A stretch of DNA of 64,000 bases from Micropterus salmoides (Eukaryota > Chordata > Actinopteri > Centrarchiformes > Centrarchidae): contig NW_024044681.1 in assembly GCF_014851395.1 (NCBI RefSeq), forward strand, positions 22,817,036-22,881,035, read 5' to 3'. This document shows positions 46,401 to 58,400 of the stretch, piece after piece. Both the position numbers and the translations under genes were made by a program. How positions within the stretch are numbered: position 1 is the first letter of the stretch; each line of letters opens with the position of its first letter. The notes under the pieces were generated by a model. The model saw only the letters and a program-made list of their open reading frames with translations, was not told the DNA's origin and ran no database searches.

Positions 46401-49400
46401 TCACTGTAGAGGCTGGGGGGAGCTCTCTTCACAATTGATTGCAACCCCAGGTTGCAAAATCAACTGGGCTGTGTGGAGATCACTCAAGGCTTCAATCTCT
46501 TCATGACCATGAGGTCGTGAGTAGAAACGAACCCTCATGCCCTTCTCGCGCAACGATTGCAGTGCGATGCATCTGCTGAGTGTGTGGGTGGCTAGCGAAT
46601 AGTTGATGGGGAGCCTAATGTTTGTAGGCTACCCTCTGAGAGGAGAAGCCTAGAAATTCCCTGTTACTATGTCACCTCAGCATGAAATAATCATCTTTCA
46701 GGTTGATGGCGGTGAACCAGTTGCCCGGCTGCAGTGGCTCCAACATTTTCTTGATCATCAGCATGTGGAAATGCCCTCTTGTCCATTATGCTGGTTCAGG
46801 TGGCGTAGATCCAGAATGGCTCAGAAGCCTCTTGTCTTTTTGGGGACCAAATGTCATGCACAGAGATGCCCTAAGACAGCCTGCTTCAGCAGGAGTTGCT
46901 GGATCTCGGCAGCCATGAAGTCCACTTCCTCTTGAGAGGATGGACTGGCTTCCATTATGTCCAGGAAAACTGGTGGTATGCAGCAGAACTGAAGAGAGAA
47001 GCCTCGTCTGTCCACCCAGCTTGTCAGCATGCAGCGGCGTCGCCATTCTGCATGACAGTGTGTACACGTGAACAACGCATCATCGGCACTCTCCACCGCC
47101 AAACTTTCCATAAATGGAAGCTTAGCCCAAGGGGGGGCCGAGGTCGAAAGGGCTTTAGTGTCCCTGAACGTGCCAGGGCCGGTTGCTCCCTGGTGTCTTT
47201 AATGCACCACAGCTTGCTGCTCTGTGGTGTCCTTGAATACTCCACGGTCTGTTGATCCGTGGTGTCCTTGAACGCACCACAGCTCGCTGCTCCAATGATG
47301 GCTCAACGTGCAACAATGTCACCGTGAGCGCGTCGTCAGTATAGCAGTCAGTATCAACTCAGCTGCTGAGTGAAGCCGAGTCAGAACAGGGCATCCTCCT
47401 CTCCACTGCAGCAAGCTGCTGCTGGGAGAATGAGCCGCTGTACACTGTGATAAAGTGCCACGGGCTGCTCTGCTGGAAGAGACATGTTGTCTGGTTGGGT
47501 CTCTCCGGTTTATGTTGACAATGTTGTTGTGTGTTTTAGGAACACACACACTGTCTGTCAGCTAGCAGTGTTCCCGTGGACACTGTCGTGAATGCATGGG
47601 GAACGTAGAGTTAGCTCGCATTGCTGCATTGTGTCACTGTCATGGCAGCAGCCCTTCATTCGGCTGCCAGGCGATGTAGGTGACCCATTGCACGGGCCGG
47701 ACCGCCGACTAGCAAGGAGGAAGCTCAGGTTCTACTACCGTCTCACTCGGATGCCACCAGGAGAGCGACGTGGGACATGGGCTTCTGTCCCAGTGGTTTG
47801 ACTAGCACAGTAAAGATCCGGGCCCTCCAACTGTCTCTCTCTCTCTCTCGAGATTAGCAAGGAGAGCAGTGTGGGCCATAGGTTGGATCATTAGCTTAGC
47901 ATCGGTGAACGTGCAGAGTGTACACAAGCAGCACATGAAACACAAATTAATGCATGCTGGATGCAAAACGGAGGGAGGAGGTCTGGTGGTGTGCATCAGC
48001 CTCTGTCCCTCTGTTTTTAAATTAAATAAGGCTTAGACTTTTTCCAAGGGCTGCAATCGAAAAGGCTGTGGTGTCGTTGAACGCACCATGGGCCGTTTTC
48101 GAAAGGTTGAACCACCTGCAACAGGCCTACGGGCCGCCCGTGGAGGAAACTAAACCAACCGAAGCAGTGAGCGATCTCTTTCGTCCCGCTATACTGAGAG
48201 AGACCTGACTTTGGCTGTCTCTCTCCGGCTATAGCGGACTAGCCTAGCTGCGCTGTGACCGCTTGGCGAAAGAGAGTGTCTGTTTATGTAACACGCTTTC
48301 ACCGCCGGTGAGCTAGCAATGCGCCCATGCGAGTCTTCGTGGGCTGGGAATGCAGAGCTACTGTAGACTGCTGCATTGCCCAGTTTCCACGGTAAGAACA
48401 GCTCGTTTCTCAGCTGTCACGTCGTGGAAGCGGACCATTATGGCCACGCAGACTCCGTGGCCAGGCTAGCGAAGTAGATGCCCGGGCCTCACCCACCCTT
48501 TCACTCGGTTCTGACCGGGAGAGCGGCGTGGGCTGCGGGGTGAACCGTTAGCCTCACCCCAGGAGTTAACGTTAGGTCTTTGATGAGAGAAGTTAACTTC
48601 CTCTTTGAGGAATGTAATTAATATGTTTTACTCAAAAAACGGTTTCCACATTCTCAAAAGCCTTACCATAGTGTACACAAGCAGCACATGCTTGATTGGA
48701 CACCAGACGGGGGATTGTGGCAGCGTCAGCAGGTCTCTCCCTTCATAACGGTCACTTGACCAGTCGCTCAATTCCCCAGCCGCAGGTCGGCTGGCGGGGG
48801 GTGGGGGCCTGGACTCGTCCGGGCAGGACATGGGTCACCTTGTCCAGATGCAAAGTAATTTTCTAGAAGTGTCGACTCCATCCGTGGAGGTGGTGAATTC
48901 AGTGAGCAGTTCGCCGTTTACTGAAGAAAAAAGGATGCTGAGGCAGTAGGGACACTGCTATTTATACGTCACGCACGTATCGGTAGCGACGTCCTATTGG
49001 TCGGCTACATGTACGATAAAATTTAGGTGGGCAAGTGCGTGTGTGTGATTGGAGGATGTAGTACCCATAGAGTCCAGTAGAGGGCGGAGCCTGTGTGAGA
49101 TAGAACTGGCCTCCATTGGTCTCAGAGGCTGTGTTCGATCCTGTTCGAACAGCCGTGTTCACTAGGAGACTTCTGAGCCTGGTTCCGTTCCCCACTTGCC
49201 CGGCTCCAGTTCTGGTACCCAACAGCTGGGACCGCTAAGTTAGCTGCAAGGGTAATTGAACTAACTAGCTAATGTCAGTTAGCAGCAGTCATGACCTGAT
49301 ATTTGATATGCTGCCCCCTAGGTTTTGGGTGTATGAATTTGACAGGTGGAGAGTAGTTTCAATTCTTACACATTGCACCTTTACTGCTCCCCCGTATTAA

Positions 49401-52400
49401 GTCTCAGCACAGAAATACCTGCATTTAGACTGAGGTACACTGAAACTTCCCTGATCAACACACAGCAAAGAAATATAATTACTGTTTAAGATCAAGTTGC
49501 TGGTGCCCCACAATTCAATTCAGTTCAGTTATGTTGAAGGGACCATTTAGGGTACATTAGCAAAGTAACAATTTTTTTAACTAATTTTACTTGTCAGAAA
49601 ATCATGTTGTCAGTGGGCATAAATAGCTGTATGCCATAATTTAATATTGGCTATATTGGGCTAATCCTAATCTGTTTTTACATATGACACAACACACATC
49701 TTCTCAATATTTTTCTGTCAAAATTAAAGTGAATCATTACATCTCTTCAGGTGGTGGATGTCAATGAGAATTTGTATGCACCCTACTTCTCTGACTTTGC
49801 TGTGAGAGGCTCAGTGAAGGAGAACTCTCGAGCAGGCACGAGCGTCCTGACAGTCAACGCTAAGGACGATGACAAGGGACGAGATGGGGTGTTGAGGTAC
49901 TCTGTCAGAGGAGGCAGCGGACTGGGCACTTTCACCATTGATGAAGACACAGGTTTGACACAAGATCAATTTCGAAGCCTACTTATGTAAAGTGAAAATA
50001 ACTTACAGTGCCATGCGTGGAATATCAACATCCAACTGTATTGCTAATCACTTCATATTTTTGATGCAATTATATGATTATTTGAGTGAATCTGTATGTG
50101 TGTATTAGAGTGAGAGAGGTGGAGAGAGTGTGAAGTACAGTGAGAGTCAGTGGGTTGATGGGGCCTCATGTGGGAGCTGTGTACTGAGAGATCATTACTG
50201 TAATGAGGGCAGCATGGCAGCTACACTGGTTGAGCCTCAGGCTGCTCAGTACAACTGATCCAGTGCTGTGTGGATAACATTGATCAAGGCTCTCCTGCAC
50301 AGCACCACCATCCTTTCCAAGAGTAGTGAAATCACTGTGACTTATTTAAGGAGCTGAAAAAAGCACATTGTTGTCTCCAACTGTCCTGAAGTGTCAAACT
50401 GCAGCTGAAAATGTGTTGATCTAAACAAGAAGCTATGACACACTCACCCAGGGAAAAATGAATCAAATACCCAGTATGAAAATAGGACAGTTCATGTTAG
50501 ATCATATTGACTTGTATACAGAATAATAGAACAACTATACATATATTGTCTATCCCTTATTAAGTTTTTGTAAATGTTAACAGTCATGTAAGAACCAATA
50601 TCATCATCATGATATTGTATTGTGCAACTTAAATGTCACTCTTAATGCTGAACATTATTAGAAACTTAAATGGAAAATTCGGCACCATTTTTGTGGATGT
50701 CCAGTCTGTGGTAATGGTAAATGAAGTCAACTGAAGGAATATATTCCTCAGTGTCAACAGACCAAGTTAGCTGCTGGGTGCTAAGCAAATGAATTCCTGC
50801 ATTTGACCGTTTCTTTTCCCACGTAGCAATATTGTTACAATAAAGGCATGTCTATCAAGTACATACAAGCAACACACACACACATACTGGCAGAACGGGC
50901 TTATATATATATATATATAAGCAACAACAACAAACAATAACAACAATGCTAGCTGAGCTAGAGCTGAAGTATAGAGTTCCACAAAAGCAACATGAAAACC
51001 AGTTACCAGCATCCACTGCTTCTCTCATTATTTAGTTGGCTTCAATTGACACTGAACATTCACACCGTTTCTCTTGACTGCCCCTCAATATTACAATCAC
51101 CCCAGCCTGCTAGCCTATAACGATATTTATATTGTTGGCCAAAACACAGCATTAGGTGACAAAAATACTCTCTCAATGGTCATCTGCCCTCTTGGCCCTG
51201 CTGGTCATGGTTGTCCTTTCTAGTTTATCTTCGGAATCCTAAATAAGGACTCCGGCACACCTCTGTCAAAGTGAGTAAAACTTTCATGCATAGGAACGGA
51301 CACTTGGGCTCTCTCGAGGTTGGCATCAGCGACAGCATCCAACAAAAACTGCCCATGCTGAAATTCATTGCAGCAGAATGATTAAGTTTCTGTTCGGATC
51401 AAAGGGCAATTTGAGCAAAAGCCCGCTGGCCATATCCTCTTGTATGGTTACGACGGCAGCCTCTCTCTGCTGCGTTTCTTCTCTGGCTTGAAACATTGTA
51501 AAATGTATCCTTGTCCATGATATCTTCTGAACTCATTAACTTAGGGATGCCAGTTTTGCTACTTGAAACTTAGCTAGTTTACAATGCAAGAAAAAAGAGC
51601 AGCATCTATAGCATTACCCCTGGCCACCCAGAGGCAGAAGCTAGAAATCTTAGCTGAAATAGTTTGTAGTTTTTCTTTGCCACCAGCTATGTCACTGTCA
51701 TGTCAAATGACGGTGCTGGATGCAGGAAGAACTACTTGGCGAACTCCGCTTTTTTGGTCACTATAGCAAGCATTGAGTAATTTATTGCTTCAGTGGACTG
51801 CATTGCATGCCCAAAACTATCGGCAAACGGGTAAACTAATAGGATGGCTAGCTTCACAGCAAACTGAGCTTACTAGCTAGTGGCAGCAACTGTTAGCAGT
51901 AGTTAGCAGCTAAAGTAACCGCTAACAAACTCAAAACAATCACATAAATCACAGGAAGTTGATCACCTGGAGGACATCAGAGGGAAAACCAGAAAATATT
52001 TTTTCCAGTTTCGCCAAAACAAACCAATCAAAAAAAAAAAAACCTTTTTCCCTACCACAGTTGCTGATAGTTATTTACACGAAATAAATATCTAGTTTTT
52101 CCAAAACAACTCAATTTATTTCTTACAGTTTTGTGGTTACTAATTACAGTCACTCTCTGTTTTTATGTCTATTTACCAATTATAGACAAACAACAAAAAA
52201 CCTGACAACCCCTGTGTCTTGTTGCACATTGATTAAATGAACTCTGGTGCCACTTGCTTCCCCTGGTGGCAGGAGGTTTACCAAAAACAAATCATTAACA
52301 TTTAACAAAAATGGCTCTCACACCAGTGAATGAAGTTATAAAGGTGTGTTTTTGTAAAGTAATCAGTGAGGCATCGTCTAATATAGCCAGCCCTATCTCC

Positions 52401-55400
52401 ACACATCGATTCAGCATTGATTCAGCAGCACTGTGCCATCTAGTTCCTGTCCCTCGGGAAGTTGGCCAATCAGAAGAAAGTGGGCTCTTAGGGAGGGAGG
52501 CCTTAAAGAGACAGGAGCTAATATGTGTTCCGATAGAGGGTGAATAGAGGTGCAGAAATAATGGACAGAATGAGAAAAATAATGTGTTTTTTTAATTTTA
52601 AGGCATACAGACATTTTCTAGCAGACACCCAAAATAAAAGTTTGAGCCTGAAAATGAGCATAATATGGCAGCAACGGGTATAATATCTAATAATAGTATC
52701 TTATTTTTATTAACCAATACATTATAATTATTAGGCAGGAAAAAGGGACTACCTAGTGACTAATCATGAGAAATTGTTACTTAAAATATTTAACCCCATT
52801 TAACCCCATATAATTCAGTTAGACGGCACAGTGGTGCAGTGGTTAGCACTGTCGCCTCACAGCAAGAAGGTTCAAACCCCAGATGTCCCGGCCTTTCTGT
52901 GTGGAGTTTGCATGTTCTCCCTGTGTCTGCGTGGGTTCTCTCCAGGTGCTCCGGCTTCCTCCCACCGTCCAAAGACATGCGGACTAGGTTAATTGGTGAC
53001 CCTAAATTGTCCTTAGGTGTGAGCATGAGTGGTTGTTTGTCTATGTGTGGCCCTGCGATGGACTGGTGACATGTCCAGGGTGTACCCCGCCTTTCGCCCG
53101 ATGTCAGCTGGGATTGGCTCCAGCTCTCCGCGACCCTGTCTAGCAGTGGGGTAGCTACAGTGGTAGCCAGTAGAGTTTATTGTAGCACTTACTTTTAGGG
53201 ATCAAAAGACAGTGTTCTTCTTCTGGCCTCTCTCTTGACCTTTTGTCACACTGGTGCCTACTGTACATGACTTGCACTGGAGGCCTGTATTGACCTTTAA
53301 CTAGGCTAATTAGTATTGACTGTTGTTGAGAGAAAAACAGATGGACAAATGGAGAGAATGTCTATTCCCCTCACTCTCTGTATCTCTCTCTCGCTTCACC
53401 TAAATAACTAATGTATACATTACCACCTATGTATAGTGTATATACTGTACACAGACAAAACAGTGTTACAGTACACAGATAGATCCCTGCATTCTCCTGT
53501 AATAGTGCTTGCCGCTGTTATTCACCTCAGTTTTAAAACCTCAGTAAGGAGCATCATAGCCAACAAGAAGTTTATTGAGTGCAAATTTTCCAGGGGAAAT
53601 CAGAGTGCTTGTTAGAGCATAACGTGAAGGGAGAGGGGAGTGGAAGTGAAGCGAAGAGAGGAAGGAATAGGATGCAGGGGAGTCTGAAGTACATAAAAAG
53701 TGTCAGAAGAAAATACTGCTATCTTCCTCCCAGGCCTTTTTATATATATATTTTCTTCTGGGAAGTTTGTTGTTAAGCTGTGGCTGTTATTTCCCCCCCC
53801 TAATATCATAAGCAAGTGAAGAGTGGCTTTTTTTTGTTTTTGTATAAGATTAGAAGACACAGTAATCACATGGCAAGTTTTCCCTCATCAAGTGTTTCAT
53901 CTTATCTTGTATCATAGAAATTAGTGTTGTCAGGTGTGGACAGAGTAACCACTCTGTCCTCCCACCACGCATTTAGCTGCCATGATGAGTGGCTCAGCTC
54001 TGACTGCTTGTCAATCTGTGGCTCTTAGTGCCAAAACTAAGTAGTGAGAAATACAATTTTTAGCCTGTCTTAACTTGTGCCCCCCCCGGTAGTTTGTAGA
54101 TTGGTTCTATGATGCAATTTGTATATCCGATGACATCCCAATTGTCATACTAGCCATGTATGAATGCCCTCCATATTACATATTTAGATGTTCAAGATTA
54201 CTCACTCCAGTATGGGTGGAAAATACAGGGGCTATCTTTCATAAAAGAAGTAGGATCTTCTCTGGCTTAAACCCTTAGCACTCCTGTACTTTAAACCAAA
54301 ATTGGTATTCTTGTCATTGGCTAGGGGGAAAGCAAGCCCTGCAATTTCTCATTGGGCAGCTGTCAGAAGCCACTGCTCTTCTATTAGTGGGTTTGCAAGC
54401 TCAAGGATTTGTCACAGTCAGGATAAAGCATTATTTAAGCTACAGGCAAACACATTTTAAAAAAGTAATCTATTCTGCATTTGTTGCAATGAACAGGCTA
54501 TATTTTTGATGTCTTTTTTTCTGCCAAACAAGGAGCTATTCAGTTGTATCTCAAGATGCAGAGAAATACACCGTATTTTCTCATCCATCTTGGGATTGAT
54601 TATTTAGTATGGTGGCATTAATTAGATGGCGGGACCTCAAAACCTGTTTCTGAAGAATGGAGAAGTTGAACCGACACGACAGATGGATGTTAGCCCAAGT
54701 GTACTGTGACCTCCTAGATTAGAAAAATATGCCGTGACCCTTCAATTTTTGTGTTCACTCTTTGAAGTGTGTTATTTATGGTGAGAATGGATGCTGTCAA
54801 GTCAGATTTATATTGAATTCACTGAATAGCGCCTGTCGGTCTTAAAGTTCAAAGAGCTTTTGAAACAGCCAGCTCTGTTTTCCTTGCCTCTCTCTGTCGA
54901 GTTATCTGACAGAGATGAGATGTGGTTTGAAAAGGACATGGTCAAGGACACCAGAGCAAGGATGTGTTTTAGAAAACACTTTTACAATGCATTGTGCGTG
55001 CCCTGGGCAGCTGCTTAGTCATAATCTGACATATACATACACTTTCTCATGATACAGTAACACCTTTGCCATGCAGCTGAGGAAGCTGCAAAAAGACTGA
55101 CTTAGGTACACAAAAAAGGCCACACAGTCACACCCTCTAGTCACCAATTTGAATGCTTGTATAACTGTAACCTGGGCATGTGGGGTTTGTGGATGAGTGG
55201 AAGGCCAAGTTAGGGAACAGCAGGCATCTGCTGTATGACAGGAAATCAAGTTAATTCTCCCATAGCCCAAAACAAATGAATATATGTATGAAAGGATCTT
55301 TGTAATATTTTAACAATCTAATTAGAAAGGATCACTGACACGGTACATAAGCTCAAGTTTACTAGTTAGAGGATTTTTGCTGAACCACAACATATTTTTA

Positions 55401-58400
55401 TGATTGTTTGGATGATATCCTGCAAAAATGTTTTTAATAGGCTAGCTGGGTTTAGGAACAGAATCGAGCAAGAGTGGCACTGAGCATGTTTATCCCAGGG
55501 GCATGGAGTCTGGGCTGAATCGTCTTGGCTCTCTCTGCCTCATGGAGTCACCGACACAGGCCTGTTTATTTTGGTCAAATTAAAGGAATGCTGATTTGGT
55601 CATCGTTATGCACTACATGGCTAAGGAAACACAGTTTTGATCAAATATGTTGGCTGTCTGTCTGTCTACCTATCTATCTATATATCTATTTTGATGCTCT
55701 CACGTGTTAAGTACAGTACAGATAAAAAATACCCTGACACCAAGTATTCTTATTTTACTATTTTGCCCATTTCTAACACAGTAAAAACAATTGTTGCCAT
55801 GGCAGCAGTGTGGTTATGTTCAAAATTAAGCCCACATGAAGTGCTAAATGCTCATTAATATAAATTTGGCAACAGGCTCCTCTGCAACGAGAAGACCATC
55901 CAACCAACACCAAATAATACTCTTACTGCTACTGCCACTATGTCTAACACTTCGAATAGTTATACTAACACAGTGAAAGCCTTTGCATGCAAGAGCATAA
56001 ACTCATTAACATCATCAACATCAACCAGTCTTTAATTATAAAAATAAGGTTTATGTAAGCATAAAAGCTCGCATGTCCAGTCTCAGCTCTGTCTAGCGTA
56101 TTCTTGGGGTTAATTGCTTGTGTACTCAATTAGAGATTCAAGCACAGACTCTGCAAGCATTGACAAACACATGCTGTACATCATAGTTCTCTAAGGTTCT
56201 TTAAGCTAGTTTAAGAAACTGATTCATGCTGGCTTTTAAAAGTGCTGTGATTGAACATAAAACTGGAGATTTGATGAAAGTTTGTGTGCACTGTGCTGAA
56301 ATGACTGTTTGTAATGCTTTGGCCTTATGATGAGTTCAGTCTATTTATTCCTAATTTACTTGTGTTACTTTCTGTTGATAGAAATGATAGCACTAGATAG
56401 ATGTGTTGGTTTTTATCCTGAAGTTAGGTTCCCTTGTTTAAATAAAGTATGACACTCCTGACCTTGCACCATTGTGCTTCAGTGAGTGCTCTTGGCAATG
56501 TTTAGAAATGAAATGACATGAATGAACCCTAAAACCTAGAGTGTGAACTCACGCATGCGTGTCATAAAATGGACAGTCCTACACGACTGATTTAAAAAGA
56601 AAAGAAAGAGGCGCCCATGTGTCATCCACTGTGAGTGTTCCCTTTATCCCTCAAGAGGTCAACAAAGCTGTCAGCTACTCATCTTCCTAAGGCCACTAAA
56701 CACACGCCAGTCAATGTGTGTGTGTCTGAGTGTCTCTGTGTGTGTCTTTATTGGTGTAGTGCAGTTCAGGGTACGTTTAGCACTAAGCGAATTGCAGTGG
56801 GAGCAGTTTGGTCAGCTGTGATTAGCTGTAGAGAAGCTGAAACATTGAAGGTGACTACAGCGGCGCCACTAATGCCCGTGAATGTCACTGAAGCCAGGAC
56901 ACAAAGTTTACTCTAAATTTGTCTCTTTGCCTCTGAAAACTTAGTATTCAAAGACTTTACCCATGAGATCTTTTAGGGATATATTCTGCTGATGAAACCC
57001 ACATTGCCTCTTCGCACGCACGCACGCACGCACTCACGCACTCACGCACGCACCTAATAGATATGTATTCTCACTCCCAAGTAACAACTGCATTAATCTT
57101 TTTCTTTGCTTTCACAGGAGTGATCTACACTGCTGGTATTCTGGACTGTGAGACCAAAGACTCCTACTGGCTTACAGTCTTTGCCACAGACAGAGGGGTT
57201 ACGCCCCTGTCAGCTTCTATTGAAGTCTTCATTCAGGTATCCACACTCTACTGCCAATATTCACATTATACTATTCATGCATAAGAGGCCTTATACAGAG
57301 GAAATGTCTTTTGACTTTTGACTAAGAGATGAGCGTATTCAGATTCAGTTTTTGTAACTCTGTACTTTGATACTAGAAAAGATAGTCTCGGTGAAATATC
57401 TTCAATTAAAGCTGGTTTAGGCAATTTATTTTTTGACAGCAATCAATAAATCAAATGCTCTGAAAAAATGATAAGCCCAGCCAATTATTTAATATGGTCC
57501 GAATTAAATGATTGGCAGATTAGCTTCTTTGGCTGTATCTGTTATTTTAATGAATGCTGACGCAGGAACGGGTTCAATTCTTGTGCCGCTGGACTTAAGT
57601 GCTGCATTTTACACAAGTGATAATGGCATTCTTTTACATAGACTGAAGCACTCAGTGGCATATGTGGCTCAGGCGGTAGAATGGGTTGGCCGTTAATCGG
57701 AAGGTCGGTGGTTCAATCCCGGCTCCTAGAGTCTGGATGTCGAAGTAGATACTGAACCCCGAATGATGTGAATGTGTAAATTGTAATGAGCAGAGTGTAG
57801 TGTAAAAGTGCTCCAAGTGGTTAGAAGACTAGAAAGGCACTATACATGTACATGCTATTTACATAACTCACCTGCTAGGCTTTGAACCAAGAGCTATGAT
57901 CACATCACAGGTGTTACTTTTTGTTTTTGGGATTGATTTTAAGATCTTACTGATTACCTTTAAGGCTCCAGATTATATTTTGGACTTTTAAATCTCTTAT
58001 GAACCTTTGCGTAGTTTGAGACCAGAGGTTTTGCCATAAGAGCCTCGAGGATCTGGAACAACCTGCCTGAAGAAATTAGGTCTCTTAAAAAAACTTTATT
58101 CTGAAAGCATATCCTGATTTTATCTCAGCTGCCTGTTACTTTTATTGATTTTTATTTTCTTCTTTTATTTATTGTTATTGTGCCCCTCATGTATTTTATC
58201 ATTCACTGTGGTATTTCATTTAATTTTTCTCTGTAAAACACTGTGTCTTGAAAAGTAAGCGCTCTAAAAATAAAGGTCATGTATATACACACACATTCTT
58301 ACAGCTTGCAAACATGTAACTGCAAGCTTGTTTTCAAGCTTTTAGTGTTACATCCAAACAATCACTGTGTTACTCTCTAAAATACCATTGGTGCTCAGTG

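Larger units (their letters stand above)
44219..49103 (-). mobile_element. DIRS-type tyrosine-recombinase retrotransposon, degenerate, about 4.9 kb
   Basis: Coding strand is minus. Inverted termini: 44241-44310 is the reverse complement of 48933-49002 with only 4 mismatches in 70. Each terminus carries an inward CCAAT (GACCAATAGG) and TATAAATA pair. Near the 3' end, 44411-44453 is the reverse complement of the outer right end 49061-49103, and it forms a long hairpin with 44353-44392. This is the internal complementary region expected for DIRS elements. Protein remnants on the minus strand, in order: a gag-like Pro/Ser region, RT (46.5-47.1 kb), RNase H (45.75-46.3 kb) and tyrosine recombinase (44.8-45.7 kb). 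Inverted rather than split direct repeats separate it from Ngaro elements. Many stops and frameshifts show that it is inactive. Confidence 0.85.
43739..49384. mobile_element. MITE-like element interrupted by later insertions (termini only)
   Basis: The left end TTAAAGATGCAATGTGTAAG (from 43739) is the near-perfect reverse complement of the right end CTTACACATTGCACCTTTA (49365-49383). These AAAGGTGCAATGTGTAAGAAT-type termini recur in fish MITEs. The Tc1 and DIRS pieces lie between them, so they may have landed inside an older MITE. Alternatively the two ends could belong to separate copies. Confidence 0.45.
43630..49750. other. fat3 intron filled by nested transposons
   Basis: A 6.1-kb intron containing, from left to right, a MITE-like terminus (43739-43761), a Tc1 remnant (43840-44215), a DIRS element (44219-49103) and the opposite MITE-like terminus (49361-49384). 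Only 49385-49750 looks like plain intron. Confidence 0.75.
49953..57117. other. fat3 intron 3
   Basis: A 7.2-kb intron containing (AT)n at 50901-50918, a SINE-like repeat at 52817-53160 and an (ACGC)n run at 57013-57052. The 50650-52060 stretch contains TTAGCAG-rich segments that look repetitive but that I cannot assign. No coding exon was recognised. Confidence 0.55.

Noticed and set aside
44219..49103. Endogenous retrovirus or LTR retrotransposon
   Set aside because: The termini are inverted, not direct repeats, and the recombinase remnants are of tyrosine-recombinase type rather than DDE integrase, so DIRS is the better assignment.
57660..57730. tRNA-like sequence with A-box and B-box
   Set aside because: It is the head of a SINE: the acceptor stem does not pair and a typical fish repeat body follows. 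It was not called as a tRNA gene.
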